In this document: piece by piece, positions 1-7,254 of the stretch | Position numbering within the stretch: the first letter of the stretch is position 1 | How the letters are laid out: every line of letters starts with the position of its first letter | NCBI GenBank assembly: GCA_021786135.1 | Contig: JAJYNV010000295.1 | Location: forward strand, 1-10,610 | Origin: Bacillota bacterium | GTDB lineage: Bacteria > Bacillota > Sulfobacillia > JAJZYS01 > JAJYTV01 | Length of the DNA stretch: 10,610 bases | Reading direction: 5' to 3' | Position numbers and translations under genes: made by a program | The notes under the pieces: generated by a model | The model's database searches: none | Seen by the model: only the letters and a program-made list of their open reading frames with translations | What the model was told of the DNA's origin: nothing

Positions 1-16
1 GTCTGCCGCGACCGTT

Positions 17-775
17 TCACCCGAGCCAAAGTCCCACCCCCGCCAATGCCAGCGTGTAGATCGCAAACCAGGAGATGCGTCCCCGGCGCAGGAGTCCTAT
101 CAGCCAGCGGAGGCTTACGATGCCCACCACAGCGGCGGCACAGGTTGCCGCCAGGAGGTCCGTCCAGGGCGTGCCGCCGAGTCCTCCCCGATAGATCTCG
201 CGCGCCAGGGCACCTAGCACCGTCGGCACGGAGAGCAGAAACGTGAATTCCGCAGCCGCCTCAGGTCGCACACCCAGGAGACGTGCGGTTGCAATCGTCG
301 TGCCGGAGCGGCTGAGTCCGGGCCAGACGGCGATGCCCTGCGCTGCCCCGATCAGGAATCCGTCAAGCGGCGCCGGCCTGTCGCGCCCGCGCAGCGGCAG
401 GCGAGCCAGTGCGAGGAGCAGAAGACTCGTGGCCAGAAAGCCGACGGCGACCAGCATGGGCTGACCGAAGGCGGACTCGGCCGATTGCGAAAGCAGCAGC
501 GCCGCCGGCACGGTTGCGACCACTGCCCAGGCGAATGTGGACAGCCAGCGGTTGCGATCTGAGGCAGGCAGCCTGACCACTCCGGCGATCGTCCGGCGAT
601 AGAACCAGAGCACGGCCACGAGTGTACCGACGTGCGCCGCCACCGCCAGACCCAAGGCTCCGGTCTCGAGATGCATGAAGTGTGCTGCGTAGGCCAGATG
701 GCCCGAACTTGACACGGGCAGGAACTCTGTCAGACCCTGCAGGGCACCATAGAGGACGGCGGCGAAGAGGCCCAC
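17..775 (-). CDS. uppP: Undecaprenyl-diphosphatase UppP (BacA family)
   Basis: This integral membrane enzyme dephosphorylates undecaprenyl diphosphate to recycle the lipid carrier for peptidoglycan and other envelope polymers; members can confer bacitracin resistance. With a GTG start at 775 the protein is 252 aa, near the usual family length of about 250-280. The two signature regions are visible: QGLTEFLPVSSSGHL at residues 13-27 (Glu17, Ser23, His26) and PGLSRSGTT at 152-160 (Arg156). Hydrophobic segments fill the rest. An in-frame ATG exists 33 bases upstream at 808, but GTG 775 is preferred because GGAGGG lies 7 bases before it, family members begin close to the QGxTE motif, and a -10 element at 811-816 would start transcription downstream of 808. 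It is divergent from the yyaL-like gene. The family call is very secure; the start is strongly supported. Confidence 0.95.
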   Translation of the reverse strand: MGLFAAVLYGALQGLTEFLPVSSSGHLAYAAHFMHLETGALGLAVAAHVGTLVAVLWFYRRTIAGVVRLPASDRNRWLSTFAWAVVATVPAALLLSQSAESAFGQPMLVAVGFLATSLLLLALARLPLRGRDRPAPLDGFLIGAAQGIAVWPGLSRSGTTIATARLLGVRPEAAAEFTFLLSVPTVLGALAREIYRGGLGGTPWTDLLAATCAAAVVGIVSLRWLIGLLRRGRISWFAIYTLALAGVGLWLG

Positions 776-782
776 GTCGCAT

Positions 783-788
783 CCCTCC
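783..788 (-). promoter_or_regulatory. Ribosome binding site of uppP
   Basis: GGAGGG on the minus strand, 7 bases before the GTG at 775. It decides the start: the upstream ATG at 808 would lie at or ahead of the predicted transcript end. Confidence 0.75.
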
Positions 789-810
789 GCAGAGCCCAGG
801 ATCGGCACAG

Positions 811-819
811 ATTATAGCA
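811..819 (-). promoter_or_regulatory. Extended -10 promoter element of uppP
   Basis: The minus strand reads TGCTATAAT, a perfect TATAAT with the extended TGn motif. No good -35 hexamer is visible 16-18 bases upstream, which is typical of extended -10 promoters. Transcription would start near 804-805, leaving a leader of about 30 bases before the GTG at 775. This is a motif match only. Confidence 0.6.
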
Positions 820-877
820 TAGGCAAGCCCAGCAGAACCGGAAGGATATGGCAGCCAAGACCGGGAGGAGATAGGCC

Positions 878-2953
878 ATGAACCGGCTTGCGCATAGTCT
901 CAGCCCCTACCTGCTCGCCCATCGCGACGACCCTGTCGACTGGCAGCCATGGGACCAGTTAGCCCTGCAGACCGCGCGGTGCGCAGATCGTCCGATCCTG
1001 CTGAGCATCGGATATGCCTCGTGCCACTGGTGCCACGTCATGCAGCGCGAATCCTTTCAGGACGAGGCGATCGCCGCGGAGATCAACCGCCATTTCGTCG
1101 CGATCAAGGTGGACCGTGAGGAACTGCCCGACGTCGATCAGATCTACCAGAGCGTCTGCCAGGCGGTGACCGGGCAGGGCGGCTGGCCGCTCACGGTGTT
1201 CCTGACGCCGGAGCTGCAACCGTTCCATGTCGGAACCTACTACCCGCCCTCGCGCCGCTACGGCCGCCCAGGATTCCACGAGCTCCTCACCGCGGCCTCG
1301 GATGCCTACCTCACGCGCCGCGAAGAGGTCGAGGCGGTGGCGGAAAGCTGGGCCGGCGCAGCCGATACTCTCCTGCCCGCGGCGACGCAGGCAGGCCTCG
1401 ACGACCCTGACGACGCGCTGCACCACGCGGCAAGCGCCGTCCTCAGGAGCCATGACGCGCAGCGGGGAGGGTTCGGCGGCGCTCCGAAGTTCCCGCAGGC
1501 ACCCATGCTCTCTCTGCTGCTGCGAGCGTGGTCGCGCCTTGGGGACCAGTCGGCTGAGGCTGCCCTGCGCCGGACGCTGAAGGCGATGGCGTCGGGCGGT
1601 ATCTACGATCAGCTGGCGGGAGGATTCCACCGCTATGCGGTCGATGCGGCCTGGCAGGTGCCCCACTTCGAGAAGATGCTTGAGGACCAGGCTCTGCTCG
1701 CACCGCTCTATACCGCCTTGTGGCAGATGACGGGCGAGACGTGGGCTCTCGAGGTGGCCAAGGACACGCTGGCCTATGTCGACGAGGAACTCTCGGCGCC
1801 GGAGGGCGGCTTCTACATTTCGCAGGATGCCGACAGCGCGGGCGGCGAGGGCGCATACTACCGTTTCTCCCCTCAGGAGCTCGAAGCTCTCCTGGGAGCA
1901 GACGCTCAGGCGGCCATCCTCCACTACGGTCTCGATGATCCGGCACTCGCGAAGGAGGGCGTTCTGCAGCATGCGCAGGCCGTCGCGCACGTGGCGCATG
2001 CGCTCGCGGAGAGTCCCGAGGAGACAGGCGCCAGGCTGCGGCGCGCCCGGGACGTCATGCGTGCGGCGCGCCGCCGGCGCCAGGCCCCCGGCCGTGACCG
2101 CAAGGTCCTCGCGGGGGCTACGGGACTGGCGATCTCCGCCTTCGCCCGGCTGGGTGCCGCCACAGCTGATGCGCGCTGGACGCAGCGCGCCGAGCGAGCG
2201 GCGGCATTCGCCCTCGAAACCTTGCGGCGGCCGGACGGGATAGTGCTGCGCCGCTTCTACGAGGGCCAGGCGGGCATCGAGGGCTATCTCGAAGACTATG
2301 CCGGGCTCGGCCAGGGCTTCCTGGACCTCTACCTGACGCATGGTGATCTCAGGTGGCTGCTGGCCTCTCTCGGCGTGGTCCGCAAGGGGCTCGAGCTCTT
2401 CTGGGACAAGGACGCGGCCGTGCTCTACAGCGCGCCGGTCGCCGCGGCGACACCACTCGCGCGACCCGTGGACCGCTTCGACGGCGCGAAGCCGGCCGCG
2501 CAGAGCCGCATGCTGCGCCTCTTGCTGCTGCTCGGGAGCTTTGACGACACAATCAAAGCGAGGGACATCTCCGACCGGGTGTTGCAAAGTCAGCAGGCAT
2601 TGTGGTCGGACCATCCGGGGGCAAGCCCCTCGCTGGCCGAGGCCCGCGATCTCTTCCTCACTGGGCCGAAGGAGATCACTATCGTCGCGGAGGCCGACGA
2701 TGAGGAGGCTGCATCATGGCAGAGGGAGCTGAGGCGAACCCCGCTCCAGGACCTGCTCGCGACCTGGCTGACACCAGCCGAGAATTTCGCGATCTGGCAA
2801 GGGAAGCGCCAGGTGGACGGCGCCGCGACGCTCTACGCGTGCCGACTCGGCGTCTGCAGCGCTCCGCTGCACGATCTCGGCGCTGCTCTGAGCTTCCTTG
2901 CGGTGGGACCGCGCGACGGCGCAGCCGATGCCAGGAGTTCAGCGGATGGCTAG
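878..2953 (+). CDS. Thioredoxin-domain protein of the YyaL/SPATA20 (DUF255) family
   Basis: A 691-aa protein of typical family length. The N-terminal thioredoxin-like DUF255 domain (about residues 1-165) contains NRLAHSLSPYLLAH, the redox-like motif C49-H-W-C52, the KVDREE segment at 77-82 and GGWPLTVFLTP at 101-111 with the conserved Pro after Trp. The rest resembles the (alpha/alpha)6 barrel of N-acylglucosamine 2-epimerase-like proteins, with GGFGGAPKFP (197-206), GGIYDQLAGGFHRY (240-253), VPHFEKMLEDQ (261-271) and DADSAGGEG (318-326). The function of this widespread family is not firmly established; it is probably cytosolic, since no signal peptide is seen. GGGAGGAG lies 7 bases before the ATG. 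One oddity: where the family usually reads LTAWNGL, this protein has LAGATGL at 411-417, losing the Trp-Asn pair. Its last 15 bases overlap the convergent DUF998 gene. The family is certain; the biochemical role is unknown. Confidence 0.93.
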   Translation: MNRLAHSLSPYLLAHRDDPVDWQPWDQLALQTARCADRPILLSIGYASCHWCHVMQRESFQDEAIAAEINRHFVAIKVDREELPDVDQIYQSVCQAVTGQGGWPLTVFLTPELQPFHVGTYYPPSRRYGRPGFHELLTAASDAYLTRREEVEAVAESWAGAADTLLPAATQAGLDDPDDALHHAASAVLRSHDAQRGGFGGAPKFPQAPMLSLLLRAWSRLGDQSAEAALRRTLKAMASGGIYDQLAGGFHRYAVDAAWQVPHFEKMLEDQALLAPLYTALWQMTGETWALEVAKDTLAYVDEELSAPEGGFYISQDADSAGGEGAYYRFSPQELEALLGADAQAAILHYGLDDPALAKEGVLQHAQAVAHVAHALAESPEETGARLRRARDVMRAARRRRQAPGRDRKVLAGATGLAISAFARLGAATADARWTQRAERAAAFALETLRRPDGIVLRRFYEGQAGIEGYLEDYAGLGQGFLDLYLTHGDLRWLLASLGVVRKGLELFWDKDAAVLYSAPVAAATPLARPVDRFDGAKPAAQSRMLRLLLLLGSFDDTIKARDISDRVLQSQQALWSDHPGASPSLAEARDLFLTGPKEITIVAEADDEEAASWQRELRRTPLQDLLATWLTPAENFAIWQGKRQVDGAATLYACRLGVCSAPLHDLGAALSFLAVGPRDGAADARSSADG

Positions 2954-3541
2954 CACGCCTGCCGCTATGAGGAACCAGAGGTTGACGTCGGCAAGGAAGA
3001 GACGCTCCAGGAGCCCGAAGACGCCCCGCAGGCGCAATACCGGAACGAGAGAGAGCGCGAGGAGTAGGACGAGCGGAAATGCCGCGGACGAGAGGATGCC
3101 CAGGACGGGCAGCACCTGCTGCCAGACCGCAAGAGCGTGGAGATTGCGGGTCAGGGTCGTGACGGCCGAGATCGCTGCGACGAAGCTGAGCACGGCCAAG
3201 GCGGCGTGGGCTCTCCCCTGTGCCGTGAGGCGCGTGCCGGACTCGTCCGTCAGGATAAAGATCATGCCGAAGCGGCAGGCGGCGACCACCGCCAGTGCGT
3301 AAAGCCCCGTCCGGGCTAGCGGAGGCGATGCGACCATGGTCAAGAAGGAGATCAGCAGGAGCACGGTCGCCAGGACGTTGACGGAGGTCATGGCACGGGC
3401 AAGAGCGCCATACTTCCCCACCGAGTAGTCACTCACCGTGTGGTAGAGGGCACTGCGACCCGTGGTTAGGAAGTGCATGACGACCATACCGGCGAAATAG
3501 ACGACGTAGGCGAGTGCGGCCAGCCATGCGACAGGCGCCAC
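2939..3541 (-). CDS. DUF998 family integral membrane protein
   Basis: A predicted 200-aa protein with about six hydrophobic segments. It resembles DUF998 proteins: a first membrane helix (AWLAALAYVVYFAGMVVMHF), then a polar YHTVSDYSVGKYGAL loop close to the family's 'isdy..g.yg' pattern, and ILTDESGTRLTAQGRAHA between helices, matching the family's TD...G..H region. The function is unknown. The start is a choice: GTG 3541 has GGGAGGTG 8 bases upstream. ATGs at 3583 (214 aa) and 3568 (209 aa) have no comparable site, and the extra residues (MPVARMSPKGGVPR) are polar and unlike a membrane start. The 3' end overlaps the convergent yyaL-like gene by 15 bases, so the two mRNAs would be antisense at their ends. 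The family call is fairly confident, the start moderately so. Confidence 0.78.
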   Translation of the reverse strand: MAPVAWLAALAYVVYFAGMVVMHFLTTGRSALYHTVSDYSVGKYGALARAMTSVNVLATVLLLISFLTMVASPPLARTGLYALAVVAACRFGMIFILTDESGTRLTAQGRAHAALAVLSFVAAISAVTTLTRNLHALAVWQQVLPVLGILSSAAFPLVLLLALSLVPVLRLRGVFGLLERLFLADVNLWFLIAAGVLAIR

Positions 3542-3549
3542 TCTCGGGA

Positions 3550-3557
3550 CACCTCCC
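3550..3557 (-). promoter_or_regulatory. Ribosome binding site favouring the GTG start of the DUF998 gene
   Basis: GGGAGGTG on the minus strand, 8 bases before GTG 3541, is nearly the full anti-16S complement. It lies inside the coding frame that would be used from the upstream ATGs at 3568 or 3583, so it could be coincidental, but it is the best site near the gene start. Confidence 0.5.
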
Positions 3558-3819
3558 TTGGGACTCATGCGAGCGACGGGCATGGAGCCCTAGTTCTGCA
3601 TCCGATTCTTGGCTGGACGTCCAGGTTCCTACGCGAACGCAGTCGGGCTTGCAGCGGCGGCAGCGGAACAGCGGACCGCGTGGAATGCATGGGACCCAGG
3701 GGACAATGCCTGTCGCGCTTCGCAAGGTGGACTCCGCGATTCACGGAGTGTTTCCCAGCGATCTTTGTCGTGCCCGCAACGGGAGCGCGCTCCGACGTGC
3801 TTCGGCGCTATGCTCTCCG

Positions 3820-3859
3820 GGGCCGTCCCAGGCCGGACAGCCAGGCCAGGGGACGGCCC
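3820..3859 (+). other. Long GC-rich hairpin, terminator-like
   Basis: A perfect 10-bp inverted repeat (GGGCCGTCCC at 3820-3829, GGGACGGCCC at 3850-3859) encloses a 20-base loop. The loop can extend the stem with GGCC (3831-3834) pairing GGCC (3844-3847). Only three T residues follow on the plus strand and none on the minus strand, so it is a poor intrinsic terminator. It may be RNA structure, part of a decayed mobile element, or chance in GC-rich DNA. Confidence 0.4.
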
Positions 3860-4033
3860 TTTGCGTTCCCACGCCTCAGCGATCACAGGCAAGAAGCGCT
3901 ACACCACCACCCGGCGCCTGCCGTGACGCAAGCAGAGGCAGGGCACGCTCGGGCAATGCAGGCAGCAGAGGCGAGATAGCTCCCAACGCGTTGCTGCCAA
4001 GGCCGCAGCCCTGCGTTGTAGTGCGTTCTGCAT

Positions 4034-4052
4034 ACAGGCCACTAACAGGCCA
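4034..4052 (+). repeat. 8-bp direct repeat with 11-bp period upstream of the ABC operon
   Basis: ACAGGCCA occurs at 4034-4041 and again at 4045-4052, so the copies are 11 bp apart, about one helical turn. It lies about 136-154 bases ahead of the start codon of the transporter ATPase gene. The layout suits a tandem half-site for an activator or repressor binding one face of the DNA, but no known operator is matched. Confidence 0.3.
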
Positions 4053-4187
4053 TACGCGAGAGCTTTGTGTCCTTAAGAATTGCTAAGACAGCTTCAAGCC
4101 GATCAAAACAGATACCCAGTATCCTTGCCCACAAGCGACATATGGCAGGCGCGATTACTCCACACAGAATGGCGGTGGTGGTCTACG

Positions 4188-5345
4188 ATGTCGTTGCGTG
4201 TTCACGGTATTTCGAAGGTATTTGGTCGTGCGCACGTATTGCGGGATGTGTCTTTCGAAGTAGATGACGGAGAATTTGTGGCGGTGGTCGGTCCGTCTGG
4301 GTGTGGCAAATCCACATTGCTCCGAATCATTTCCGGGCTGGAACGCGCCACGAGCGGCAGCGTGCTCATAGATGGGTCGGTCGTCGACAGCCTGGCCGCG
4401 TACCAGCGCAATGTCGGAATGGTGTTCCAGAACTACGCGCTGTACCCCCACATGACGGTCTTCGCCAATTTGGCTTTCGGCTTGCAGGCCCAGCGTGTGC
4501 CGCACGCCGACATCAGGCGCCGCGTGGCGGAAGTCGCAGACCTTCTGGAGCTATCAGGCATGCTGGACAAGCGCCCAGGCACGCTGTCGGGTGGACAGCG
4601 CCAGCGCGTGGCGCTCGGACGCGCCCTGGTCCGCAACCCGCGTTGTTTCCTCATGGATGAGCCCCTGTCCAACCTGGACGCACTCCTGCGTGACCGCATG
4701 CGTGTCGAGCTGCGTACGCTGCATGAGCGTGTTCGGATACCGACCGTCTACGTGACGCACGATCAGTCGGAGGCCATGACGCTCGCCGATCGCGTCATTG
4801 TCATGCGAGATGGAGAGCTGATCCAGGCGGGCCGCCCACAGGACGTCTATGAACATCCCCTGACCGTCTTCGTTGCCCAGTTTCTTGGTTCACCGCCCAT
4901 GAGCGTGGTGCAGGTGCGACTGTCGCAGCACCATGGCGGCTGGGCGGTTGTGCCGTTTTCCTCAGACGCGGCTGCGCAGGATGCGTGCAGGCTGCCCGCG
5001 GAGGCGGCAGCCCGGCTGCTGCCGTTGTCTGGACCGGAGGGGCAGCTTTGGCTGGGCATCCGGCCGGAAGACATCATCATCGGGGACCCGGTCGCCCACG
5101 GCCTGGACCTGACCGCCGTGTGCGAGATGGTCGAGCACCTGGGCAACCGGGTGCAGGTGCATATGCGATGGGACTCCCAACGGCTCGTGGCCCTGACGCA
5201 GGGCAACCCCAGCTGGCCCCGGGACGCTGTCCTGCATGCGACCCTGCCATGGCACGCGGTCAGCTGGTTCGACCATCTGGGTCGGCGGGTCCCCCGCGCG
5301 GATGATCAGGGCGTCTCCCTCGGCCTTCGCAATGGTGAAGCATGA
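4188..5345 (+). CDS. Sugar-type ABC importer ATPase (MalK/UgpC family)
   Basis: A 385-aa cytoplasmic ATPase that would energise the importer encoded downstream. Visible motifs: Walker A GPSGCGKST at 35-43, Q-loop Gln81 in VFQNYALYP, signature LSGGQRQRVALGRAL at 133-146, Walker B CFLMDEP at 153-159, D-loop SNLD at 161-164 and switch His191 in YVTHDQ. After residue 235 (GSPPM) comes the TOBE/OB-type regulatory region typical of MalK/UgpC/MsmK, including LGIRPEDI at 289-296. The start is ATG 4188 (SLRVHGISKVFG); an in-frame TTG at 4080 would add 36 unrelated residues and is rejected. The ribosome site is weak (GGTGGTGG). The first 40 or so codons look richer in A+T than the rest. The gene overlaps the next by ATGA. 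The substrate cannot be read from the ATPase. Confidence 0.93.
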   Translation: MSLRVHGISKVFGRAHVLRDVSFEVDDGEFVAVVGPSGCGKSTLLRIISGLERATSGSVLIDGSVVDSLAAYQRNVGMVFQNYALYPHMTVFANLAFGLQAQRVPHADIRRRVAEVADLLELSGMLDKRPGTLSGGQRQRVALGRALVRNPRCFLMDEPLSNLDALLRDRMRVELRTLHERVRIPTVYVTHDQSEAMTLADRVIVMRDGELIQAGRPQDVYEHPLTVFVAQFLGSPPMSVVQVRLSQHHGGWAVVPFSSDAAAQDACRLPAEAAARLLPLSGPEGQLWLGIRPEDIIIGDPVAHGLDLTAVCEMVEHLGNRVQVHMRWDSQRLVALTQGNPSWPRDAVLHATLPWHAVSWFDHLGRRVPRADDQGVSLGLRNGEA

Positions 5346-6307
5346 TCAGCAGTAGGGCGGCGTTTCTGCGCTCGTTCACGCGTGCGATGCATGGGCCACG
5401 CAGCATCGGTGCCACCTTGCGCGAAGCACTGCTCGGGTATGGCCTGGTGATGCCCAGCGCCCTGATTTTCCTCGTGTTCTACTATGCTCCGGCGGCATTC
5501 CTGGCCTACATCTCGTTTTTCCATTGGAATCTCTTTGTAAACGGCAATCAATTTGTCGGACTGCGCAACTTTGAGATATTGGCGAACCAGCCACTGTTCT
5601 GGCGTTCCCTTTTCAACACGGCGTACTACGTGGTGGTGCTGGTTCCGACAACCACCCTGCTGGCGCTCGCTTTCGCGCTACTCTTGCGCGAAATGCCCAA
5701 TCTCAGATCTGGTGGGCTGTCCCGCGCCCTGATCTTTCTGCCGCACGTAACTCCGGTCGTCGCCACCTCGATCATTTGGGTGTGGATATTCAACCCGAAC
5801 TTTGGCCTCGCCAACGCAATCCTAGGGTTCCTGCACCTTCCGCAGCTCAACTGGCTCCAGAGTGTGACGTGGGCACTGCCCTCGGTGATGATCTATACCC
5901 TCTGGCATTCTGTCGGGCTGTACACCGTGCTGTTCCTGGCGGGTCTGGCATCCATCCCCAAGAACGTCCTCGAAGCCGCCAGCGTCGACGGCGGACACGG
6001 CTGGTTCGCGTTCCGCCGCGTCGTGTGGCCCATGCTCGGACCGGTGACGTTCTTCGTGATCGTCCTGGTGTCGGTCAACACGATCCAGACGTTTTCACAA
6101 ATCTATACGCTCACCGGCGGGCCGTCATCGCTAGCCGGCGGGCCCGCGTTCGCCACCACGACGGACTCGCTGCTGATCTACCAGACCGCCTTCCTGTACC
6201 AGCACTTCTCCCTCGCCTCGGCAATGAGCCTCGTGCTCTTCGTGCTGACGCTGGCACTCACTTTGATCCAGAAATTGTTGGCCGATCGCATCGTCTTCTA
6301 CCGCTAG
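5342..6307 (+). CDS. Carbohydrate ABC transporter permease (MalF/UgpA-like)
   Basis: A 321-aa membrane subunit with about six transmembrane segments, starting at the ATG of an ATGA overlap with the ATPase gene, so translation is probably coupled. The first helix is at about 32-60 (YGLVMPSALIFLVFYYAP), followed by the family's FVGLRNFEIL segment at 71-80. The EAA loop that docks on the ATPase is LEAASVDGGHGWFAFRRVVW, ending at Pro230, with Glu211, Asp216 and Gly217 all conserved. The C-terminal region has the family-typical QTFSQIYTLTGGP at 249-261. With the following permease it would form the heterodimeric channel of a CUT1-type importer. The family is secure; the substrate is unknown. Confidence 0.92.
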   Translation: MISSRAAFLRSFTRAMHGPRSIGATLREALLGYGLVMPSALIFLVFYYAPAAFLAYISFFHWNLFVNGNQFVGLRNFEILANQPLFWRSLFNTAYYVVVLVPTTTLLALAFALLLREMPNLRSGGLSRALIFLPHVTPVVATSIIWVWIFNPNFGLANAILGFLHLPQLNWLQSVTWALPSVMIYTLWHSVGLYTVLFLAGLASIPKNVLEAASVDGGHGWFAFRRVVWPMLGPVTFFVIVLVSVNTIQTFSQIYTLTGGPSSLAGGPAFATTTDSLLIYQTAFLYQHFSLASAMSLVLFVLTLALTLIQKLLADRIVFYR

Positions 6308-6328
6308 CGCCCAGGCAGGAGGTGTGGC

Positions 6329-7141
6329 ATGAGAGCGCCTTTGACCCTCATCTTGCGCGCAGTGATCGGCATGGCATGGATCTTCCCGGTCTACTGGCTG
6401 ATCGTGGTCGCGACCGGCGCGCGCGGGAGTGCCTACAGCATCCCGCCCGTCTTCGTTCCCCTGTTCCACTTCCTGCCCGTGGCGAGCGTGCTGGCACATA
6501 CCCATCTGCTGCAGCACGTCCTCAACAGTGTGATTGTGACCACTTCGACGATCGTGCTCGTCCTGTTCACCGGAGCCCTCGGCGGGTACGCCTTGTCGGA
6601 AGTCCGCTTCCCGGGGCGTTCGCTCTACTTCCTCCTTGCGCTGGGCGTCATGATGCTGCCGCAGCAGGCGCTGATGGTTCCCCAGTATGTTGTCCTCTAC
6701 CACCTGCGCATGCTCAACACCTATGCCGCCATGATCATTCCCTTCGCCACCAGCACGTCGAGCATCTTCCTCTTCCGCCAGTTCTTCATGCGCCTTCCGA
6801 CCAGCTACCGGGACATCGCCAGCGTCGAGGGCGTCAGCACCGCTCGCTACCTCTGGCGTGTGGCCCTGCCGCTCGCCCGGCCCGCCGTGGCGGCGACTGT
6901 GCTGCTGACCTTCATCTCCTCGTGGAACATGTTCCAGTGGCCGCTCGTGATGATCAGCAGCAAGAGCATCCAGCCTCTCGAGGTGTCGCTGACCTTCTAC
7001 ATGCAGGCATTTGAGGGACATTGGCGCCAGCTCGCGTCCGTCGCCCTCCTCGCGCTGCTGCCCGTGATCGGCGTGTTCGCGCTGACGCAGAGGTACATCG
7101 TGAGCGCGGTCGCGGGCGGAGAACTGGCACAGAAGGAGTAG
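6329..7141 (+). CDS. Carbohydrate ABC transporter permease (MalG/UgpE-like)
   Basis: A 270-aa inner membrane protein with about six transmembrane segments, beginning 21 bases after the preceding permease. AGGAGGT at 6317-6323 lies 5 bases before the ATG. Family features: HVLNSVIVTTSTIVLVL at 63-79, GGYALSEVRFPGR at 85-97 and MMLPQQALMVPQY at 108-120. The EAA loop is slightly divergent: DIASVEGVSTARYLWRVALP (162-181) has Asp-Ile-Ala for Glu-Ala-Ala and Val-Glu-Gly for Val-Asp-Gly, keeping the essential Gly168 and Pro181. The SSWNMFQWPLVMISS segment (197-211) matches the usual W-N-F-PL region near the C-terminus. It should pair with the upstream permease. Confidence 0.92.
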   Translation: MRAPLTLILRAVIGMAWIFPVYWLIVVATGARGSAYSIPPVFVPLFHFLPVASVLAHTHLLQHVLNSVIVTTSTIVLVLFTGALGGYALSEVRFPGRSLYFLLALGVMMLPQQALMVPQYVVLYHLRMLNTYAAMIIPFATSTSSIFLFRQFFMRLPTSYRDIASVEGVSTARYLWRVALPLARPAVAATVLLTFISSWNMFQWPLVMISSKSIQPLEVSLTFYMQAFEGHWRQLASVALLALLPVIGVFALTQRYIVSAVAGGELAQKE

Positions 7142-7254
7142 CAGGCGCCATGAGAGGGGGTGGTGCGTGCACGCCATCGCGTGAGTGGCAGTTCGTAGAG
7201 AGCGTCTTCCCAATCTTCCCGCCGAGAATTCTCCGATGAGGGGGCAGACATCGC

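Larger units (their letters stand above)
3584..4187. other. Gene-poor 600-bp region with hairpin, palindrome and phased repeat
   Basis: No reading frame here looks like a conserved protein. Open frames exist in several phases on both strands, but all have low-complexity Arg/Ala/Ser/Pro-rich composition and no family motif. One plus-strand frame (about 3690-3815) contains PRFTECFPAIFVVP followed by an Arg-rich stretch, faintly like the region after the zinc finger of ISL3-family transposases (RxFTERFP...). If real, this would be a frameshifted remnant. Other content: a perfect 12-bp palindrome GGAGCGCGCTCC at 3782-3793, a long hairpin at 3820-3859 and a phased direct repeat at 4034-4052. From about 4050 the sequence becomes noticeably richer in A+T, as expected for a promoter region. 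I could not pick a convincing -35/-10 pair for the downstream operon. Confidence 0.6.

Noticed and set aside
959..2614. 551-codon open frame antisense to the YyaL-like gene
   Set aside because: Arg-rich, motif-free translation opposite a clearly conserved gene; GC-rich DNA commonly keeps the antisense frame open.
3593..4033. 9-bp direct repeat GTTCTGCAT (3593-3601 and 4025-4033) as possible target-site or element-end repeat
   Set aside because: Nine-base repeats are expected many times by chance in 10 kb, and no terminal inverted repeats accompany it.
4080..4187. TTG start giving the ATPase 36 more N-terminal residues
   Set aside because: MalK/UgpC proteins begin directly at the segment coded from ATG 4188; the extra residues show no family resemblance and no ribosome site was seen.
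5776..7014. 412-codon plus-strand frame across both permeases
   Set aside because: Out-of-frame translation of conserved permeases, rich in Arg, Pro and His; not a membrane protein or known domain.
7165..7233. Palindromes GCGTGCACGC (7165-7174) and GAGAATTCTC (7224-7233) between the second permease and the binding protein
   Set aside because: Ten-base palindromes are short and common; neither is followed by a T-tract or placed as a clear operator.
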